Origin: Cupriavidus sp. P-10
GTDB taxonomy: Bacteria > Pseudomonadota > Gammaproteobacteria > Burkholderiales > Burkholderiaceae
NCBI RefSeq assembly: GCF_003402535.2
Contig: NZ_AP025170.1
Location: forward strand, 2,232,001-2,296,000
Length of the DNA: 64,000 nucleotides
Direction of reading: 5' to 3'
In this document: positions 1 through 9,490 of the stretch, piece after piece
Numbering within the stretch: the stretch's first letter is position 1
Layout: every line of letters begins with the position of its first letter
Translations under genes and position numbers: made by a program
Notes under the pieces: generated by a model
What the model saw: only the letters and a program-made list of their open reading frames with translations
Told to the model about the DNA's origin: nothing
Databases searched by the model: none

Positions 1-154
1 TCAGGGTGTGGCCAGCGTTGTGGCCGCCCTGGAACCGCACCACGCCCTTTGCATGGTCGGTAAGCCAATCGACGATTTTTCCTTTGCCTTCGTCACCCCA
101 TTGGGTGCCGATCACGACGACATTGCGTCCCTGGCCTACTGCGGATGCGGACAT
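1..154 (-). CDS. purA: Adenylosuccinate synthetase, N-terminal fragment (cut by window edge)
   Basis: Only the first 51 codons lie in the window; the rest runs off the left edge. The visible protein starts [11 protein letters not shown] and carries the GTP-binding glycine loop typical of PurA (QWGDEGKGK), followed by the [10 protein letters not shown] segment that contains the conserved active-site histidine. PurA joins IMP and aspartate using GTP, the first step from IMP to AMP, in the cytoplasm. The gene follows hisZ on the same strand after about 85 bases, the usual order in Cupriavidus and Ralstonia. Identification is secure from the two motifs; nothing can be said about the C-terminal two thirds. 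Confidence 0.95.
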
Positions 155-239
155 ATTGCTTTGGTCAATAGGTTAAAAACGTATTCTACTCTTGTTGCAG
201 GGCGATTCCCGATTTTTGGCCGGGATTGCTCGCCCGGCG

Positions 240-1391
240 TCAGCGCGGCACCACGGCCCAACCGGAATCCTGGCGCACCAACTGGCGATCGCAGTTGAAT
301 TCATCGAGCTCGTGGGTATGGCCCGGCAGCGACTGGATCACGATCTCGCCGGCGGCGCGGAGCGCCGAAATGGCGGCGCGCAGTGCCGGATCCGCGTCCC
401 AGGGCGCGAAAATCGCCTGGGCGCGCACTTCTACCGGTGACAGCGACGCCACTTCGCGCAGGTCGAGCGAAAAACCCGTCGCCGGCCGGGCGCGGCCGAA
501 GGCTTCGCCCACCTTGTCATATCGCCCCCCACGGGCCACGTAGTTGGGCAAGCCCGCCACGTACGCCGCGAACATCACGCCGCTGTGATAGTGATAACCG
601 CGCAGGTCCGACAGGTCGATATTGACGCTGGCACCGCGCACCTGCACCGCCAGCGCGGCCAGTTCGTCCAGCGCGCGGCCGATCGCGGGGCTTGCCGGCA
701 GCGTGGCGCGGGCGCGGTCCAGCACTTCCACCCCGCCGTACAGCGTCGGCAGCGCCAGCAGCGCATCGCGTTCCGTTTGCGGCATGCCCACGGTCAGCTC
801 GCGCAGCGCGGGCACGTCCTTGGTTTCGAGCGCGGCGAAGAGCGCATCCTCGATCTTGCGGATCGACGGCAGCCCGGCCAGCAGCGCTTCCAGGATGCCG
901 GCGTGGCACAGATCGATGCGGATCTCCGACAGCCCTGCCGCCTGCAGCGCCGCCAGCATCAGCTCCTGGATCTCGACGTCGGCTTCAAGGCCGGCGTGGC
1001 CGTAGATCTCGGCGCCGATCTGGATCGGCTCGCGCGTGGCATGGAAGCCCGCCGGGCGCGCGTGCAGCACGTTGCCGGCATAGCACAGGCGGGTCACGCC
1101 CGGGCGGTTCAGCAGGTGGGCGTCGATGCGCGCGACCTGTGGCGTGATATCGGCGCGCAGGCCCATGGTGCGGCCCGACAGCTGGTCCACCAGCTTGAGC
1201 GTGCGCAGGTCCAGGTCATGGCCGGTTCCGGTCAGCAGCGACTCCAGGTACTCCAGCATCGGCGGCATCACCATCTCGTAGCCGTAGGTGCGGAACAGGT
1301 CCAGCATGCGGCGGCGCAGTTCTTCAATCTTGCGCGCTTCCGACGGCAGCACGTCGGCAATGTTTTCTGGCAGCAGCCAATGGTTGGACAT
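240..1391 (-). CDS. hisZ: ATP phosphoribosyltransferase regulatory subunit HisZ
   Basis: A 383-residue protein that looks like a class II histidyl-tRNA synthetase catalytic core without the tRNA-binding domain. HisZ does not charge tRNA; it binds the short form of HisG and makes the first enzyme of histidine synthesis (ATP plus PRPP) active and feedback-sensitive. Family landmarks are the N-terminal [11 protein letters not shown] segment, the motif-2-like region around [15 protein letters not shown] and the late [12 protein letters not shown] glycine segment. I chose the ATG giving [10 protein letters not shown] because an AGAAGAG-like ribosome site precedes it; the frame stays open 24 codons further upstream, with another ATG giving [12 protein letters not shown]. 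It lies between hflC and purA on the same strand, the standard betaproteobacterial order; hisG is not in the window. Confidence 0.95.
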   Translation of the reverse strand: MSNHWLLPENIADVLPSEARKIEELRRRMLDLFRTYGYEMVMPPMLEYLESLLTGTGHDLDLRTLKLVDQLSGRTMGLRADITPQVARIDAHLLNRPGVTRLCYAGNVLHARPAGFHATREPIQIGAEIYGHAGLEADVEIQELMLAALQAAGLSEIRIDLCHAGILEALLAGLPSIRKIEDALFAALETKDVPALRELTVGMPQTERDALLALPTLYGGVEVLDRARATLPASPAIGRALDELAALAVQVRGASVNIDLSDLRGYHYHSGVMFAAYVAGLPNYVARGGRYDKVGEAFGRARPATGFSLDLREVASLSPVEVRAQAIFAPWDADPALRAAISALRAAGEIVIQSLPGHTHELDEFNCDRQLVRQDSGWAVVPR

Positions 1392-1532
1392 GGTGAATCT
1401 CTTCTCGGTCATTCGGTTACCCCGCGGGCTCGGCGCCCGCGGTGCCGGGCCACGCCCGGGCACATTGTTGCCGCAGTCTTGCCTCGCTGCGCGCCCGGTC
1501 CATCACTCGGCAATGATGGCTCCAGCCGGACA

Positions 1533-1554
1533 AAACCCCGGCAAGCCGGGGTTT
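1533..1554 (-). terminator. Hairpin terminator after hflC
   Basis: A 9-bp perfect stem (AAACCCCGG / CCGGGGTTT) around a CAAG loop lies just past the hflC stop. On the minus strand it is followed by a short T-rich run (GGGGTTTTGTCC). It probably ends or attenuates transcription from hflKC before hisZ. Confidence 0.6.
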
Positions 1555-1585
1555 CGTCAATTCGCCACACGGACAAGCGACGTTG

Positions 1586-2494
1586 CTAGCGCTTGCCTCC
1601 GGACCCGCCCGCGGCAGCCGCCGCGGCGCCGCCGCTGGAGCGCATATAGCGGAAGAACTCAGAGTTGGGCTCGAGCACCAGCACATCGCGCTTGTCGCGG
1701 AAGGTATTGCGATACGCCTCCATGCTGCGCCAGAACTGCGCGAACTGCGGATCACGGCCAAAGGCATCGGCATAGATCTGCGATGCCTTGGCATCGCCAT
1801 CGCCCTTGATCTTCTGGGCATCGCGATAGGCTTCAGCCAGCACCACTTCGCGCTGGCGGTCGGCGTCGGCGCGGATCTTCTCGCCTTCGGCCGCGCCGGT
1901 GGAACGCAGCTCGTTGGCCACGCGCTTGCGCTCGGCTTCCATGCGTCGATACACCGATTCGCTGATCGCGGGCAGCAGGTCGACACGCTTGAGGCGGACG
2001 TCCAAGATCTCGACGCCCACCGACTTGGCGTATTCAACCATGCCGTTACGGATGGCCTGCATCACCTGTTCGCGCTCGCCCGCGACCACATCGGCCACGG
2101 TACGCCTGCCGAACTCCTCGCGCGCCACGGCGTCGATGCGCTGGGTCATGCGGTCCTGCGCGCCGCGCAGGTTGCCGCCGAAGGCGACAAAGAACTTGCG
2201 CGGATCGGTGATGCGCCATTTGACGAACCAGTCCACCACCATGCTTTTCTTCTCGGCGGTCAGGAAGCGCTCGTTGGCGGCCACGTCGATGGTCTGCAGT
2301 CGACGGTCCATGAACACTACGTTCTGGAACGGCGGCGGCAACTTGAAATGCAGGCCGGGCTCGCGCACCACCTGCTTGATCTCGCCGAAGGCGAACACCA
2401 CGGCGTACTGGCGCTGGTCAACCACGAACAGCATGGAGGACAGCACCGCCAGCAGGATGAAAAAGCCGATCGCGAAGGAAATCAGTCGGTTCAT
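1586..2494 (-). CDS. hflC: HflC, FtsH protease modulator subunit
   Basis: A 302-residue SPFH/band-7 membrane protein. One N-terminal hydrophobic segment (about residues 5-25) anchors it in the inner membrane with the bulk in the periplasm. The SPFH domain follows (VVDQRQYAVVFAFGEIKQV onward), then a charged helical stretch rich in Ala, Glu and Arg (about 185-250) that forms the coiled coil of the HflKC cage. The C-terminus is low-complexity Ala/Gly. HflC with HflK encloses the FtsH protease and modulates degradation of membrane proteins. A GGAG ribosome site sits about 8 bases before the ATG, and hflK ends only 11 bases upstream, so the two are surely co-transcribed. Confidence 0.96.
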   Translation of the reverse strand: MNRLISFAIGFFILLAVLSSMLFVVDQRQYAVVFAFGEIKQVVREPGLHFKLPPPFQNVVFMDRRLQTIDVAANERFLTAEKKSMVVDWFVKWRITDPRKFFVAFGGNLRGAQDRMTQRIDAVAREEFGRRTVADVVAGEREQVMQAIRNGMVEYAKSVGVEILDVRLKRVDLLPAISESVYRRMEAERKRVANELRSTGAAEGEKIRADADRQREVVLAEAYRDAQKIKGDGDAKASQIYADAFGRDPQFAQFWRSMEAYRNTFRDKRDVLVLEPNSEFFRYMRSSGGAAAAAAGGSGGKR

Positions 2495-2505
2495 GACGGG
2501 TCTCC

Positions 2506-3864
2506 TCAGCGCGAGTCGCGGTCACGGTTGCGCAGCGATTCGCGCGACCGGGTATCCGGCGAAGTCTCTGGAGCCGGTGCCGGCGTACCGGCGCCCGGCT
2601 GCCCCGGCGCGGCGGCACGGCCGTCGCCCTGGCCCTGCGCCATCAGCTTGTCCAGCGGCAGGTAGAGGAGATTGTTGCCCTGGCGCGCATCCACCAGCAC
2701 CTTGGTCGAATTGCTGTAGATCTGCTGCATGGTCTCAAGATAAATCCGGTCGCGCGTCACCTGCGGCGCCTTGGCGTATTCGGTCTGCACCGAGCGGAAG
2801 CGCGAGGCATCGCCCTCGGCCTGCGCCACCACGCGGGAGCGATAGGCTTCGGATTCTTCCTTCAGGCGCGCGGCGGTACCCTTGGCGCGCGGAATGATGT
2901 CATTGGCATAGGCCTGGCCTTCGCTGATCGCGCGCTCGCGGTCCTGGCTGGCCTTGTTGACGTCGTCGAACGCGGCCTGCACCTGCTCGGGCGGCTGCAC
3001 GCTCTGCACGTTCACGGAAAGCACGCGAATGCCGGTCTTGTAAGCCGTCAGGATCGCCTGAATCGACTTGGCCAGGCCTTGCGCGATCTGTTCGCGGTTC
3101 TCGTACAGCACCGAGTCCATCTTGTTGCGGCCGACGATCTCGCGCACCGAGGTCTCCGCCGCCTGGGTCACCAGTTCTTCGTCGCCGCCGCGGTCGGTCT
3201 TGTTGAAGAACAGGAACTCGGTGGCGTCCTGGATGACGTACTGGACGGTGAAGCGGACGTCGATGATGTTCTCATCCTGCGTCAGCATCGACGAGTCCTT
3301 CAGGTTGCTGTCCTTGATCGACGTGGAGCGGCCCACCTCGACCGAACGCACCGCCGACAGGTTGACGATCTCCGCCGACTGCACCGGCCAGGGCATGCGC
3401 CAGTTGATGCCGGGACCGGTCGAATACTTGAACTTGCCGAACTGCAGGATCACCGCGGTCTGGCCTTCCTGCACCATGAAGAAGCCGCTGGCCAGCCAGA
3501 TGCCGACCACCGCGGCCACGATCACGCCGACGCCCACGCCTGAGCCCTTGCCCGGCGTGCGCGGGCCGCCGAAGCCCTGGTTGCCGCCACCGCCATTTTC
3601 CTTGCGGCCCAGCAGGCCGTTCAGACGGCGGTTGAAGTCGCGCCACAACTCATCCAGGTCCGGCGGACCGCCATCCTGCTGCGGCCGCTGGTTTTGCTGG
3701 CGGTTGTCGTCGCGGCCGTCCTTCTTGTCGTCGTCGTCACCGTTGCGACCCCAGCGCGGATCGTTCAGCGAGAAGATGGCGCGCAGGCGCTGCCAGCCCG
3801 CGCGTGGCGCGGAGCGGCTGCCTGGTGTCAGGCTCGAATCAGCATTCCGGGGAAACTGGGGCAT
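2506..3864 (-). CDS. hflK: HflK, FtsH protease modulator subunit
   Basis: About 452 residues. The N-terminal 100 residues are polar and low-complexity (a DDDDKKDGRDD run, then Gln/Pro-rich and Gly-rich parts), typical of HflK. One transmembrane helix follows (GVGVIVAAVVGIWLASGFF), then the SPFH domain beginning MVQEGQTAVILQFGKF, then a long Ala/Glu/Arg helical region and a Pro/Ala-rich tail. It pairs with HflC to form the periplasmic cage around FtsH. I chose the ATG giving MPQFPRNAD; a GTG three codons earlier (giving MHFMPQF) is possible and neither has a strong ribosome site. Confidence 0.95.
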   Translation of the reverse strand: MPQFPRNADSSLTPGSRSAPRAGWQRLRAIFSLNDPRWGRNGDDDDKKDGRDDNRQQNQRPQQDGGPPDLDELWRDFNRRLNGLLGRKENGGGGNQGFGGPRTPGKGSGVGVGVIVAAVVGIWLASGFFMVQEGQTAVILQFGKFKYSTGPGINWRMPWPVQSAEIVNLSAVRSVEVGRSTSIKDSNLKDSSMLTQDENIIDVRFTVQYVIQDATEFLFFNKTDRGGDEELVTQAAETSVREIVGRNKMDSVLYENREQIAQGLAKSIQAILTAYKTGIRVLSVNVQSVQPPEQVQAAFDDVNKASQDRERAISEGQAYANDIIPRAKGTAARLKEESEAYRSRVVAQAEGDASRFRSVQTEYAKAPQVTRDRIYLETMQQIYSNSTKVLVDARQGNNLLYLPLDKLMAQGQGDGRAAAPGQPGAGTPAPAPETSPDTRSRESLRNRDRDSR

Positions 3865-4026
3865 GAAGTGCACGGGTCCGGGGAAGTTTGTAACAGGGGG
3901 ATTCTAGCAGTCATCTGCGCCACATTTGCCCAAATCGCCACCAATCCATGGAAAGGCCCTCTGAACCGGGCGGCAGAAGCACCGCCACGGGACCGAAGTC
4001 GCGCTGAACTGCCGCGCCACCGCGGC

Positions 4027-5277
4027 TCAGGACCTGCGTCCGGCCACCGCCTGGGCACCTTCGGCGCCGTCGCCGTCCGAGTCGTCGCTGTCGCTGCCGT
4101 CGTCATAAAGGTGGGCCTCGCCCAGCCGCGGATCGTATGGCGCGGGCTCCGGCGGACGGCCGGCCAGCCACTGGGCTACCTCGACCACCGATTCGCGCAG
4201 CGCATCCGTGCCGATACCTTCGCGGGCGCTCAGGAACACCCGCGTGGGAATGCCGTCTTCATCGCGCTCGATGCGCGGGCCCTGCTCCAGCAGTTCGGGC
4301 GCCGCATCGATCTTGTTCATCACCACGATCTGCGGAATGTCGGAAGCATCGATTTCGGCCAGCACGCGGTTGACCTGTTCGATCTGCTCATGGCGCACCG
4401 GGCTGGAAGCGTCGACCACATGGAGCAGCAGGTCGGCGTGAACCGTTTCCTCGAGCGTGGCACGGAACGCCGCCACCAGCTGCGTGGGCAGGTCACGGAT
4501 GAATCCGACCGTGTCGGACAGCACCACGTTGCCCAGCCCGTCCAGGAACAGCCGGCGCGAGGTGGTATCGAGCGTGGCGAAGAGCTGGTCGGCCGCATAG
4601 GCGCGCGCCTTGGTCAGCGCGTTGAACAGCGTCGACTTGCCCGCGTTGGTATAGCCCACCAGCGAAATACTGAGCGTATCGTTGCGCGCGCGCGCGCGCC
4701 GCTGCGTGCTGTGCTGGCGCTGCAGCCGCGACAGGTCTGACTTGAGCCGCTTGGCGCGGTCGTCCAGCATCCGCCGGTCCAGTTCGAGCTGGCGCTCGCC
4801 GGGGCCGCCGCGCATGCCGATACCGCCCTTCTGCCGCTCCAGGTGGCTCCACGCGCGGACCAGCCGCGAAGCGCGGTACTGCACCTGCGCCAGCTCGACC
4901 TGCACCTTGCCGACGTGGCTCTGCGCACGCTGCCCGAAGATGTCCAGGATAAGACCGGTACGGTCGATCACGTGGCGGTTCAGGAAGCGCTCGAGGTTAC
5001 GCTGCTGCGCCGGGCTGAGTGCGTGGTTGAACACGACCACGTCGGCATCGAGCGCGTCGGCGGCTTCCTTCAGCTCCTCGGCCTTGCCCGAGCCGATGAA
5101 CAGCGCCGGGTCCGGCCGCGAGCGACGGCCCGTCAGCGTATGCACTGGCAGCGAGCCGGCGGTGGAAGTCAGCAAGGCCAGCTCGCTGAGGCTTTCCTGG
5201 AAGTCATGCTTGCCGAAATCGACGCCGACGAGGATGGCGCGCGACGGGGCTGTATTGGAAGTAGCTCTGGGATCCAA
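4027..5277 (-). CDS. hflX: Ribosome-associated GTPase HflX
   Basis: A 416-residue GTPase that splits or rescues stalled 70S ribosomes. The N-terminal HflX domain carries the glycine-rich GIGMRGGPGERQLE segment and an Arg-rich coiled coil; the G domain has G1 (GYTNAGKST), G3 (DTVGFI) and G4 (NKID). The last 30 residues are very acidic (Asp/Ser-rich), an extension not needed for the fold. The only reachable start in frame is TTG (giving MDPRATSNTAPS) with no clear ribosome site, so the exact N-terminus is uncertain. It lies between hfq and hflK on the same strand, the conserved hfq-hflX-hflKC order. Confidence 0.93.
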   Translation of the reverse strand: MDPRATSNTAPSRAILVGVDFGKHDFQESLSELALLTSTAGSLPVHTLTGRRSRPDPALFIGSGKAEELKEAADALDADVVVFNHALSPAQQRNLERFLNRHVIDRTGLILDIFGQRAQSHVGKVQVELAQVQYRASRLVRAWSHLERQKGGIGMRGGPGERQLELDRRMLDDRAKRLKSDLSRLQRQHSTQRRARARNDTLSISLVGYTNAGKSTLFNALTKARAYAADQLFATLDTTSRRLFLDGLGNVVLSDTVGFIRDLPTQLVAAFRATLEETVHADLLLHVVDASSPVRHEQIEQVNRVLAEIDASDIPQIVVMNKIDAAPELLEQGPRIERDEDGIPTRVFLSAREGIGTDALRESVVEVAQWLAGRPPEPAPYDPRLGEAHLYDDGSDSDDSDGDGAEGAQAVAGRRS

Positions 5278-5545
5278 GGGATGGCGCGAATGCGCTGGGA
5301 ATTTGGAAAAGCGGAATGCTTTCCGATGGTTTCAGGGGGATGGCCGACGGAAGTCACGCCCTGCCCTGTCCCCAGCCGGGACGGCTACCCGCACCGGGCG
5401 GGAGGCCACGGCGGCGGGATGCGTCGCCGGTCCGGCAGGCACCGGCCGCGCTCGCGCGCCGGTACCGGGCATCGGTGCAGCCCCACGGGGCGCAGGACCG
5501 ATGCCTTGGGTCAGCGGCCGCAGGTTGGTGCGGCCGCGAGGCAGA

Positions 5546-5785
5546 TCAGTTCTCGGAGGATTCATCCACGCGGAAATTGACCGCGCGCGCCGGAACGACG
5601 GTGGAAATCGCATGCTTGTAGACCATCTGCGTCACGGTGTTACGCAGCAGCACGACATACTGGTCGAACGATTCGATATTGCCTTGCAGCTTGATGCCAT
5701 TGACGAGGTAGATGGACACCGGCACGTGCTCTTTGCGCAGCGCGTTCAGGAACGGGTCTTGTAGCAGTTGCCCTTTGTTGCTCAT
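5546..5785 (-). CDS. hfq: RNA chaperone Hfq
   Basis: A 79-residue Sm-like protein that forms a hexameric ring and pairs small RNAs with mRNAs. The Sm1 motif ([27 protein letters not shown]) and Sm2 motif ([10 protein letters not shown]) are both intact, and the short acidic C-terminal tail (DESSEN) is typical of betaproteobacterial Hfq, much shorter than in E. coli. The start MSNKGQ is preceded by GGAG at good spacing; upstream in-frame codons (MNRGFPS...) are not Hfq sequence. About 270 bases separate it from hflX, a stretch in which I see no gene. Confidence 0.97.
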   Translation of the reverse strand: MSNKGQLLQDPFLNALRKEHVPVSIYLVNGIKLQGNIESFDQYVVLLRNTVTQMVYKHAISTVVPARAVNFRVDESSEN

Positions 5786-5822
5786 GGCACACTCCAAATT
5801 TATAGGTTTAGTGGTGAATGAT

Positions 5823-5838
5823 GGGGATGGAAATCCCC
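5823..5838 (-). repeat. Small hairpin in the hfq leader
   Basis: A perfect 6-bp stem (GGGGAT / ATCCCC) with a 4-base loop lies about 40 bases before the hfq start codon. There is no T-run after it, so it is not a normal terminator. It could be part of the hfq mRNA leader. Confidence 0.4.
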
Positions 5839-5997
5839 GGTTCAAGTCAGTCAGCGCAAAAACGCGCCAGAAAAAAGATCAAAAAACGGTACCAAGTCGG
5901 CGTCAATGCACAGGGAACCCCCTGCTACCGTGAATTTAGCCGCAGTTCCAAACGAACGCAAACGAAAACTGGCCCCGCCAAGGATCCGATTCCGGAC

Positions 5998-7341
5998 TCA
6001 ATCCTTCGAGTCCGCGTACGGATTTTTGTTCGTACGAAATTCGATGCGCAGGGGCGTGCCCTTGAGCTTGAAGGCCGCACGGAAACGGTTTTCCAGGTAG
6101 CGCCGGTAGGTCTCCGCAACTCCCGACAGCGCATTGCCATGGACCACGATGATCGGCGGGTTCGAGCCACCCTGGTGCGCATAGCGCAGCTTGGGACGCG
6201 ACGCGCCGACCCGCTTGGGCTGCTGGAATTCGACAGCTTCCTGCAGCACGCGCGTCAGTTGCGGCGTCGGCAGCTTGACCATGGCAGCGGCATAAGCGTC
6301 GTCGACGGAACGCATCAGCGCGCCGATGCCCGTGCGCTCGCGCGCCGACACAAAGTGGCAATTCGCAAAACTCAGGAATTGCAGCTTGCGCTCGAGGTCA
6401 TGCTTGATGCGGTCGCGGGCATGGCCGTCCAGCCCGTCCCATTTATTGACTCCGACCACCAGCGCGCGTCCCGATTCAACGATAAAGCCCGCAATGTGCG
6501 CGTCCTGCTCGGAAATGTCCTGCTGCGCATCCAGCAGCAGGATCACGACGTTGGCATCGGCGATCGATTGCAGCGTCTTGACCACTGAAAATTTTTCAAT
6601 CGCCTCGAACACCTTGCCACGCCGGCGCAGTCCGGCCGTGTCGATCAGCGTATAGGGCTTGCCGCCACGTTCGAATTCCACGTAGATGGCGTCACGGGTC
6701 GTGCCCGGCATGTCGAACGCGATCACGCGCTCTTCACCGATCAGCGTGTTGACCAGCGTGGACTTCCCCACATTGGGGCGCCCCACGATGGCGATCTTGA
6801 CGCCCTTGCCGTCGGCAGGCTCTTCCGCGGCCAGCTCCGGGCGCTCCTGCACTGCCAGCTCGATCGCTTCGTCGACCAGTTCGCGCACACCATCGCCGTG
6901 GGCAGCGGAGATCGCGTACGGATCCCCCATGCCGAGCTCGTAGAAATCCGCGGCGACCGACGTGTACTTCATGCCCTCGGCCTTGTTGACCGCCAGCATG
7001 ATGCGCCGGCCGGTCTTGCGGAGGTAGTCGGCAATGGCGCGGTCCTGCGGCGCCAGGCCCAGGCGGCCGTCGACGATGAAGATCACCACGTCGGCCTCGA
7101 CCACGGCCTGCTTGGTCTGCTTGGCCATCTCGGCGACGATGCCTTCCTTGACCACGGGCTCGAAGCCGCCGGTATCGATGGCAATGAACGGACGCTCGCC
7201 GACGCGCCCCTCGCCATAGTGACGGTCGCGCGTCAGGCCCGGCAGGTCGGCGACAAGGGCGTCGCGCGAACGGGTCATGCGGTTGAATAGCGTCGACTTC
7301 CCCACATTGGGGCGGCCGACAAGTGCGATAACTGGTTTCAT
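5998..7341 (-). CDS. der: Ribosome assembly GTPase Der (EngA)
   Basis: A 447-residue protein with two complete tandem GTPase domains, the hallmark of Der, followed by a KH-like C-terminal domain. Each G domain has its own P-loop (GRPNVGKST appears twice), a DTAG/DTGG switch and an NKxE or NKWD base-recognition motif. Der is essential for maturation of the 50S subunit. The ATG giving [12 protein letters not shown] was chosen because the P-loop begins at once after it, as in all homologues; the frame is open 9 codons further. It lies downstream of bamB on the same strand. Confidence 0.97.
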   Translation of the reverse strand: MKPVIALVGRPNVGKSTLFNRMTRSRDALVADLPGLTRDRHYGEGRVGERPFIAIDTGGFEPVVKEGIVAEMAKQTKQAVVEADVVIFIVDGRLGLAPQDRAIADYLRKTGRRIMLAVNKAEGMKYTSVAADFYELGMGDPYAISAAHGDGVRELVDEAIELAVQERPELAAEEPADGKGVKIAIVGRPNVGKSTLVNTLIGEERVIAFDMPGTTRDAIYVEFERGGKPYTLIDTAGLRRRGKVFEAIEKFSVVKTLQSIADANVVILLLDAQQDISEQDAHIAGFIVESGRALVVGVNKWDGLDGHARDRIKHDLERKLQFLSFANCHFVSARERTGIGALMRSVDDAYAAAMVKLPTPQLTRVLQEAVEFQQPKRVGASRPKLRYAHQGGSNPPIIVVHGNALSGVAETYRRYLENRFRAAFKLKGTPLRIEFRTNKNPYADSKD

Positions 7342-7406
7342 GCAATAAACGGAAACGGGGGCCGGCACCTGCCGCCCCCCGGTTACTCCGGAGTCAATGG
7401 ATCCGA

Positions 7407-7437
7407 CGGCACGCGCGCCCGGTGGGCGCGCGTGCCG
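7407..7437. repeat. Perfect 14-bp inverted repeat between bamB and der
   Basis: Arms CGGCACGCGCGCCC and its exact complement are separated by three bases (ggt). It lies in the 225-base gap after bamB and before der. The stem is very GC-rich, but no T-run follows on the minus strand, so it may be an RNA 3'-end or stability element rather than a classical terminator. Confidence 0.6.
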
Positions 7438-7566
7438 CTTGTCCTGTCGGGGGCGCGGCGCTGGTCAGCGACCCGCTGCGCAATTTGCCGCACGACCAGG
7501 GATCATGCTACCGGATTAGGCGCGCACCGTACCGACAGGTGTACGGCAGCGCGCACTGCTTGCTGG

Positions 7567-8742
7567 TCAGCCCGGCTGGAACCCGAAGACGTCGCCGTCA
7601 CGGGTCTGAATCACCAGCGTCTGCCCCGCCACCACCGGCGCGGCGGTGATGGCGCTGCCATCGGTTTTCATACGGGCGACAACCTGGCCGTCCTCGCGCG
7701 ACAGGAAGTGGACATAGCCTTCGAAGTCGCCCATCACCACCGAGCGACCCAGTGCCAGCGGCGCACCCAGGCGGCGGTTGCGCATCTGGTCGTTCTTCCA
7801 GCGCTCGTTGCCGTTCTGGCGGTCGAAGGCATGCACGACCGACTGCTCGTCGCTGGCATAGATCGCATTGTCATCCTGCGCGGGACCGCTCGGCGACGAG
7901 AAATCCTTGCCCCACTGTGGCTGGCCGGTGGCCAGTTCCAGGCAGGCCACGCGCCCCTGGAAGGTCGTGGCGCAAACCTGGCGGCCGCTGATCATCGGCT
8001 GGCCGGTGACATCGTTCAGCCGTTCGATCTCGGACACGCCCTTGGGATAGGACACCGTGCTTTCCCAGCGCAACACGCCGTTGCCCGGCGTCAGCACGCC
8101 CAGCTTGCCGCCTGGGAAGCCCATCACGATACCGTCGCCGGCAAACACCATGCCCATCGAAGCACGCAGGTTCAGCGGCGTCTGCGAGCGCTGGTAGATC
8201 CACCGGCGCTCGCCGGTCTCGGCATCGAGGCCGAACACGCGCGTGTCGGTGGTGCGCACCACCACCAGGCCGTTGCCGACCAGCGGCGCGGACAGCACCT
8301 CGCCGTTGACCTGCTTCTTCCAGATCTGCTTGCCGCTGGCGTCAAAGGCGTAGATCGCACCCTTCTCGCCAGCGACCGCGGTCACCGAGCCATCGCTGCC
8401 CGGCCCCGAGGTCAGGTCCAGGTCCGTCTTGGCCTTCCACAGCACGCGCCCGGAGGCACCTTCCAGCGCCATCACGTTGCCGTTATTGGACGACACGTAG
8501 ACATTGTTGCCCGCCGCGGCAGGCTGCATCGAATACGGGCCGCTCTTGCCCACATCGGCCTTCCACGCCTGGCGCACCGTCAGCGTGGCCGAAACCGGCT
8601 TGAGTTCGGCGGGCGGGTGCTTGTTTTCCTTGCTGAACAGCGAGCAGCCGCCCAGCGCGGCCAGGCAGGCAGCCGCCACCAGCGCACGGGTCATGGTACG
8701 GGCGGGCTGGCGATGTACGGCACGGGAAAGCACTGACGTCAT
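7567..8742 (-). CDS. bamB: Outer-membrane assembly lipoprotein BamB
   Basis: A lipoprotein of about 391 residues built as an eight-bladed PQQ-type beta-propeller. The signal peptide ends in a lipobox LGGC with the lipidated Cys at residue 33 of the chosen start. Repeats of the propeller type (for example [53 protein letters not shown]) run through the protein. BamB is a periplasm-facing part of the Bam complex that folds beta-barrel proteins into the outer membrane. Two starts are possible: the ATG giving [10 protein letters not shown], which has AGGA upstream, or the internal ATG giving [17 protein letters not shown], which would make a shorter, more typical signal peptide. Confidence 0.94.
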   Translation of the reverse strand: MTSVLSRAVHRQPARTMTRALVAAACLAALGGCSLFSKENKHPPAELKPVSATLTVRQAWKADVGKSGPYSMQPAAAGNNVYVSSNNGNVMALEGASGRVLWKAKTDLDLTSGPGSDGSVTAVAGEKGAIYAFDASGKQIWKKQVNGEVLSAPLVGNGLVVVRTTDTRVFGLDAETGERRWIYQRSQTPLNLRASMGMVFAGDGIVMGFPGGKLGVLTPGNGVLRWESTVSYPKGVSEIERLNDVTGQPMISGRQVCATTFQGRVACLELATGQPQWGKDFSSPSGPAQDDNAIYASDEQSVVHAFDRQNGNERWKNDQMRNRRLGAPLALGRSVVMGDFEGYVHFLSREDGQVVARMKTDGSAITAAPVVAGQTLVIQTRDGDVFGFQPG

Positions 8743-8792
8743 AAGGTTACGATCCTGGTTTTGCGTGATGCCACAAAGCGCGTGCGGCCGCA

Positions 8793-9425
8793 TCAGGCCG
8801 CGCCCAGCGCATCGAGCTTGAACTGGATGATCTGGCGCGTGGCCGGCTCGGCCTCGCCCAGCTTGTCCAGCGCCTTGCGATAGGCAGCGCGCGCGTCGTC
8901 GCGCTTGTCCTGCGCTGCGAGCAGGTCGCCGCGACGGTCGGCATACAGCGACGCGAACGCTGCCGGCGGTTCGTCCTTCAGCAGCGCAAGGCCTTTGTCA
9001 TAGGCCTTTTCGTCGAGCAGCACGCCGGCCAGGCGCACCCGTGCCAGATGTGCGTATTCTTCGTCGCCGTGGTCGATGGCCCACTGCAACTGGGTCTTGG
9101 CGGCGGCCAGGTCACCCGCGTCATACAGCACGCGGCCGGCGACCAGCGCACTCATCTGGCCATAGGCGGTACGCCCGAACTTGTCTTCCAGGTCGGTCGC
9201 GGCGCGCTTGATGCGTTCGACATCGCGCGCCTCGGCGGCCTTGAGCACCTGCTCGTACAGCACCGCGGCCTCGCCGGCCTGCTTGCGCTCCCAGTACTTC
9301 CAGCCGTTCCAGCCGGCAAATGCCAACAGCGCGATGATAAGTACCCAGGTCAGCGCATTGCCATACTGGCGCCACCAGGCCTTCAGATTCTCAAGCTGTT
9401 CCTGTTCTTCTAGATCGTAAGCCAT
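8793..9425 (-). CDS. YfgM-type membrane-anchored TPR protein
   Basis: A 210-residue protein: short acidic cytoplasmic N-terminus ([18 protein letters not shown]), one transmembrane helix (about residues 24-42) and a periplasmic tetratricopeptide-like helical domain. This is the YfgM (TPR_21) family, in E. coli an ancillary subunit of the SecYEG translocon that contacts the chaperone PpiD. The position between hisS and bamB is the same as in E. coli (hisS-yfgM-bamB-der), which supports the family call independently of the sequence. Confidence 0.93.
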   Translation of the reverse strand: MAYDLEEQEQLENLKAWWRQYGNALTWVLIIALLAFAGWNGWKYWERKQAGEAAVLYEQVLKAAEARDVERIKRAATDLEDKFGRTAYGQMSALVAGRVLYDAGDLAAAKTQLQWAIDHGDEEYAHLARVRLAGVLLDEKAYDKGLALLKDEPPAAFASLYADRRGDLLAAQDKRDDARAAYRKALDKLGEAEPATRQIIQFKLDALGAA

Positions 9426-9490
9426 GTCGAGGCAATCACCTGCGTTGGTTGGATACGGGCGTCTTGGATGACGGTGTGGTCAGTGCGCGC

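Noticed and set aside
4684..4697. Alternating GC run in hflX (and a similar one in pcm near 22769-22781) as a possible phase-variable tract
   Set aside because: It simply encodes Ala/Arg repeats in GC-rich genes that are conserved and not expected to vary; the tracts are short.
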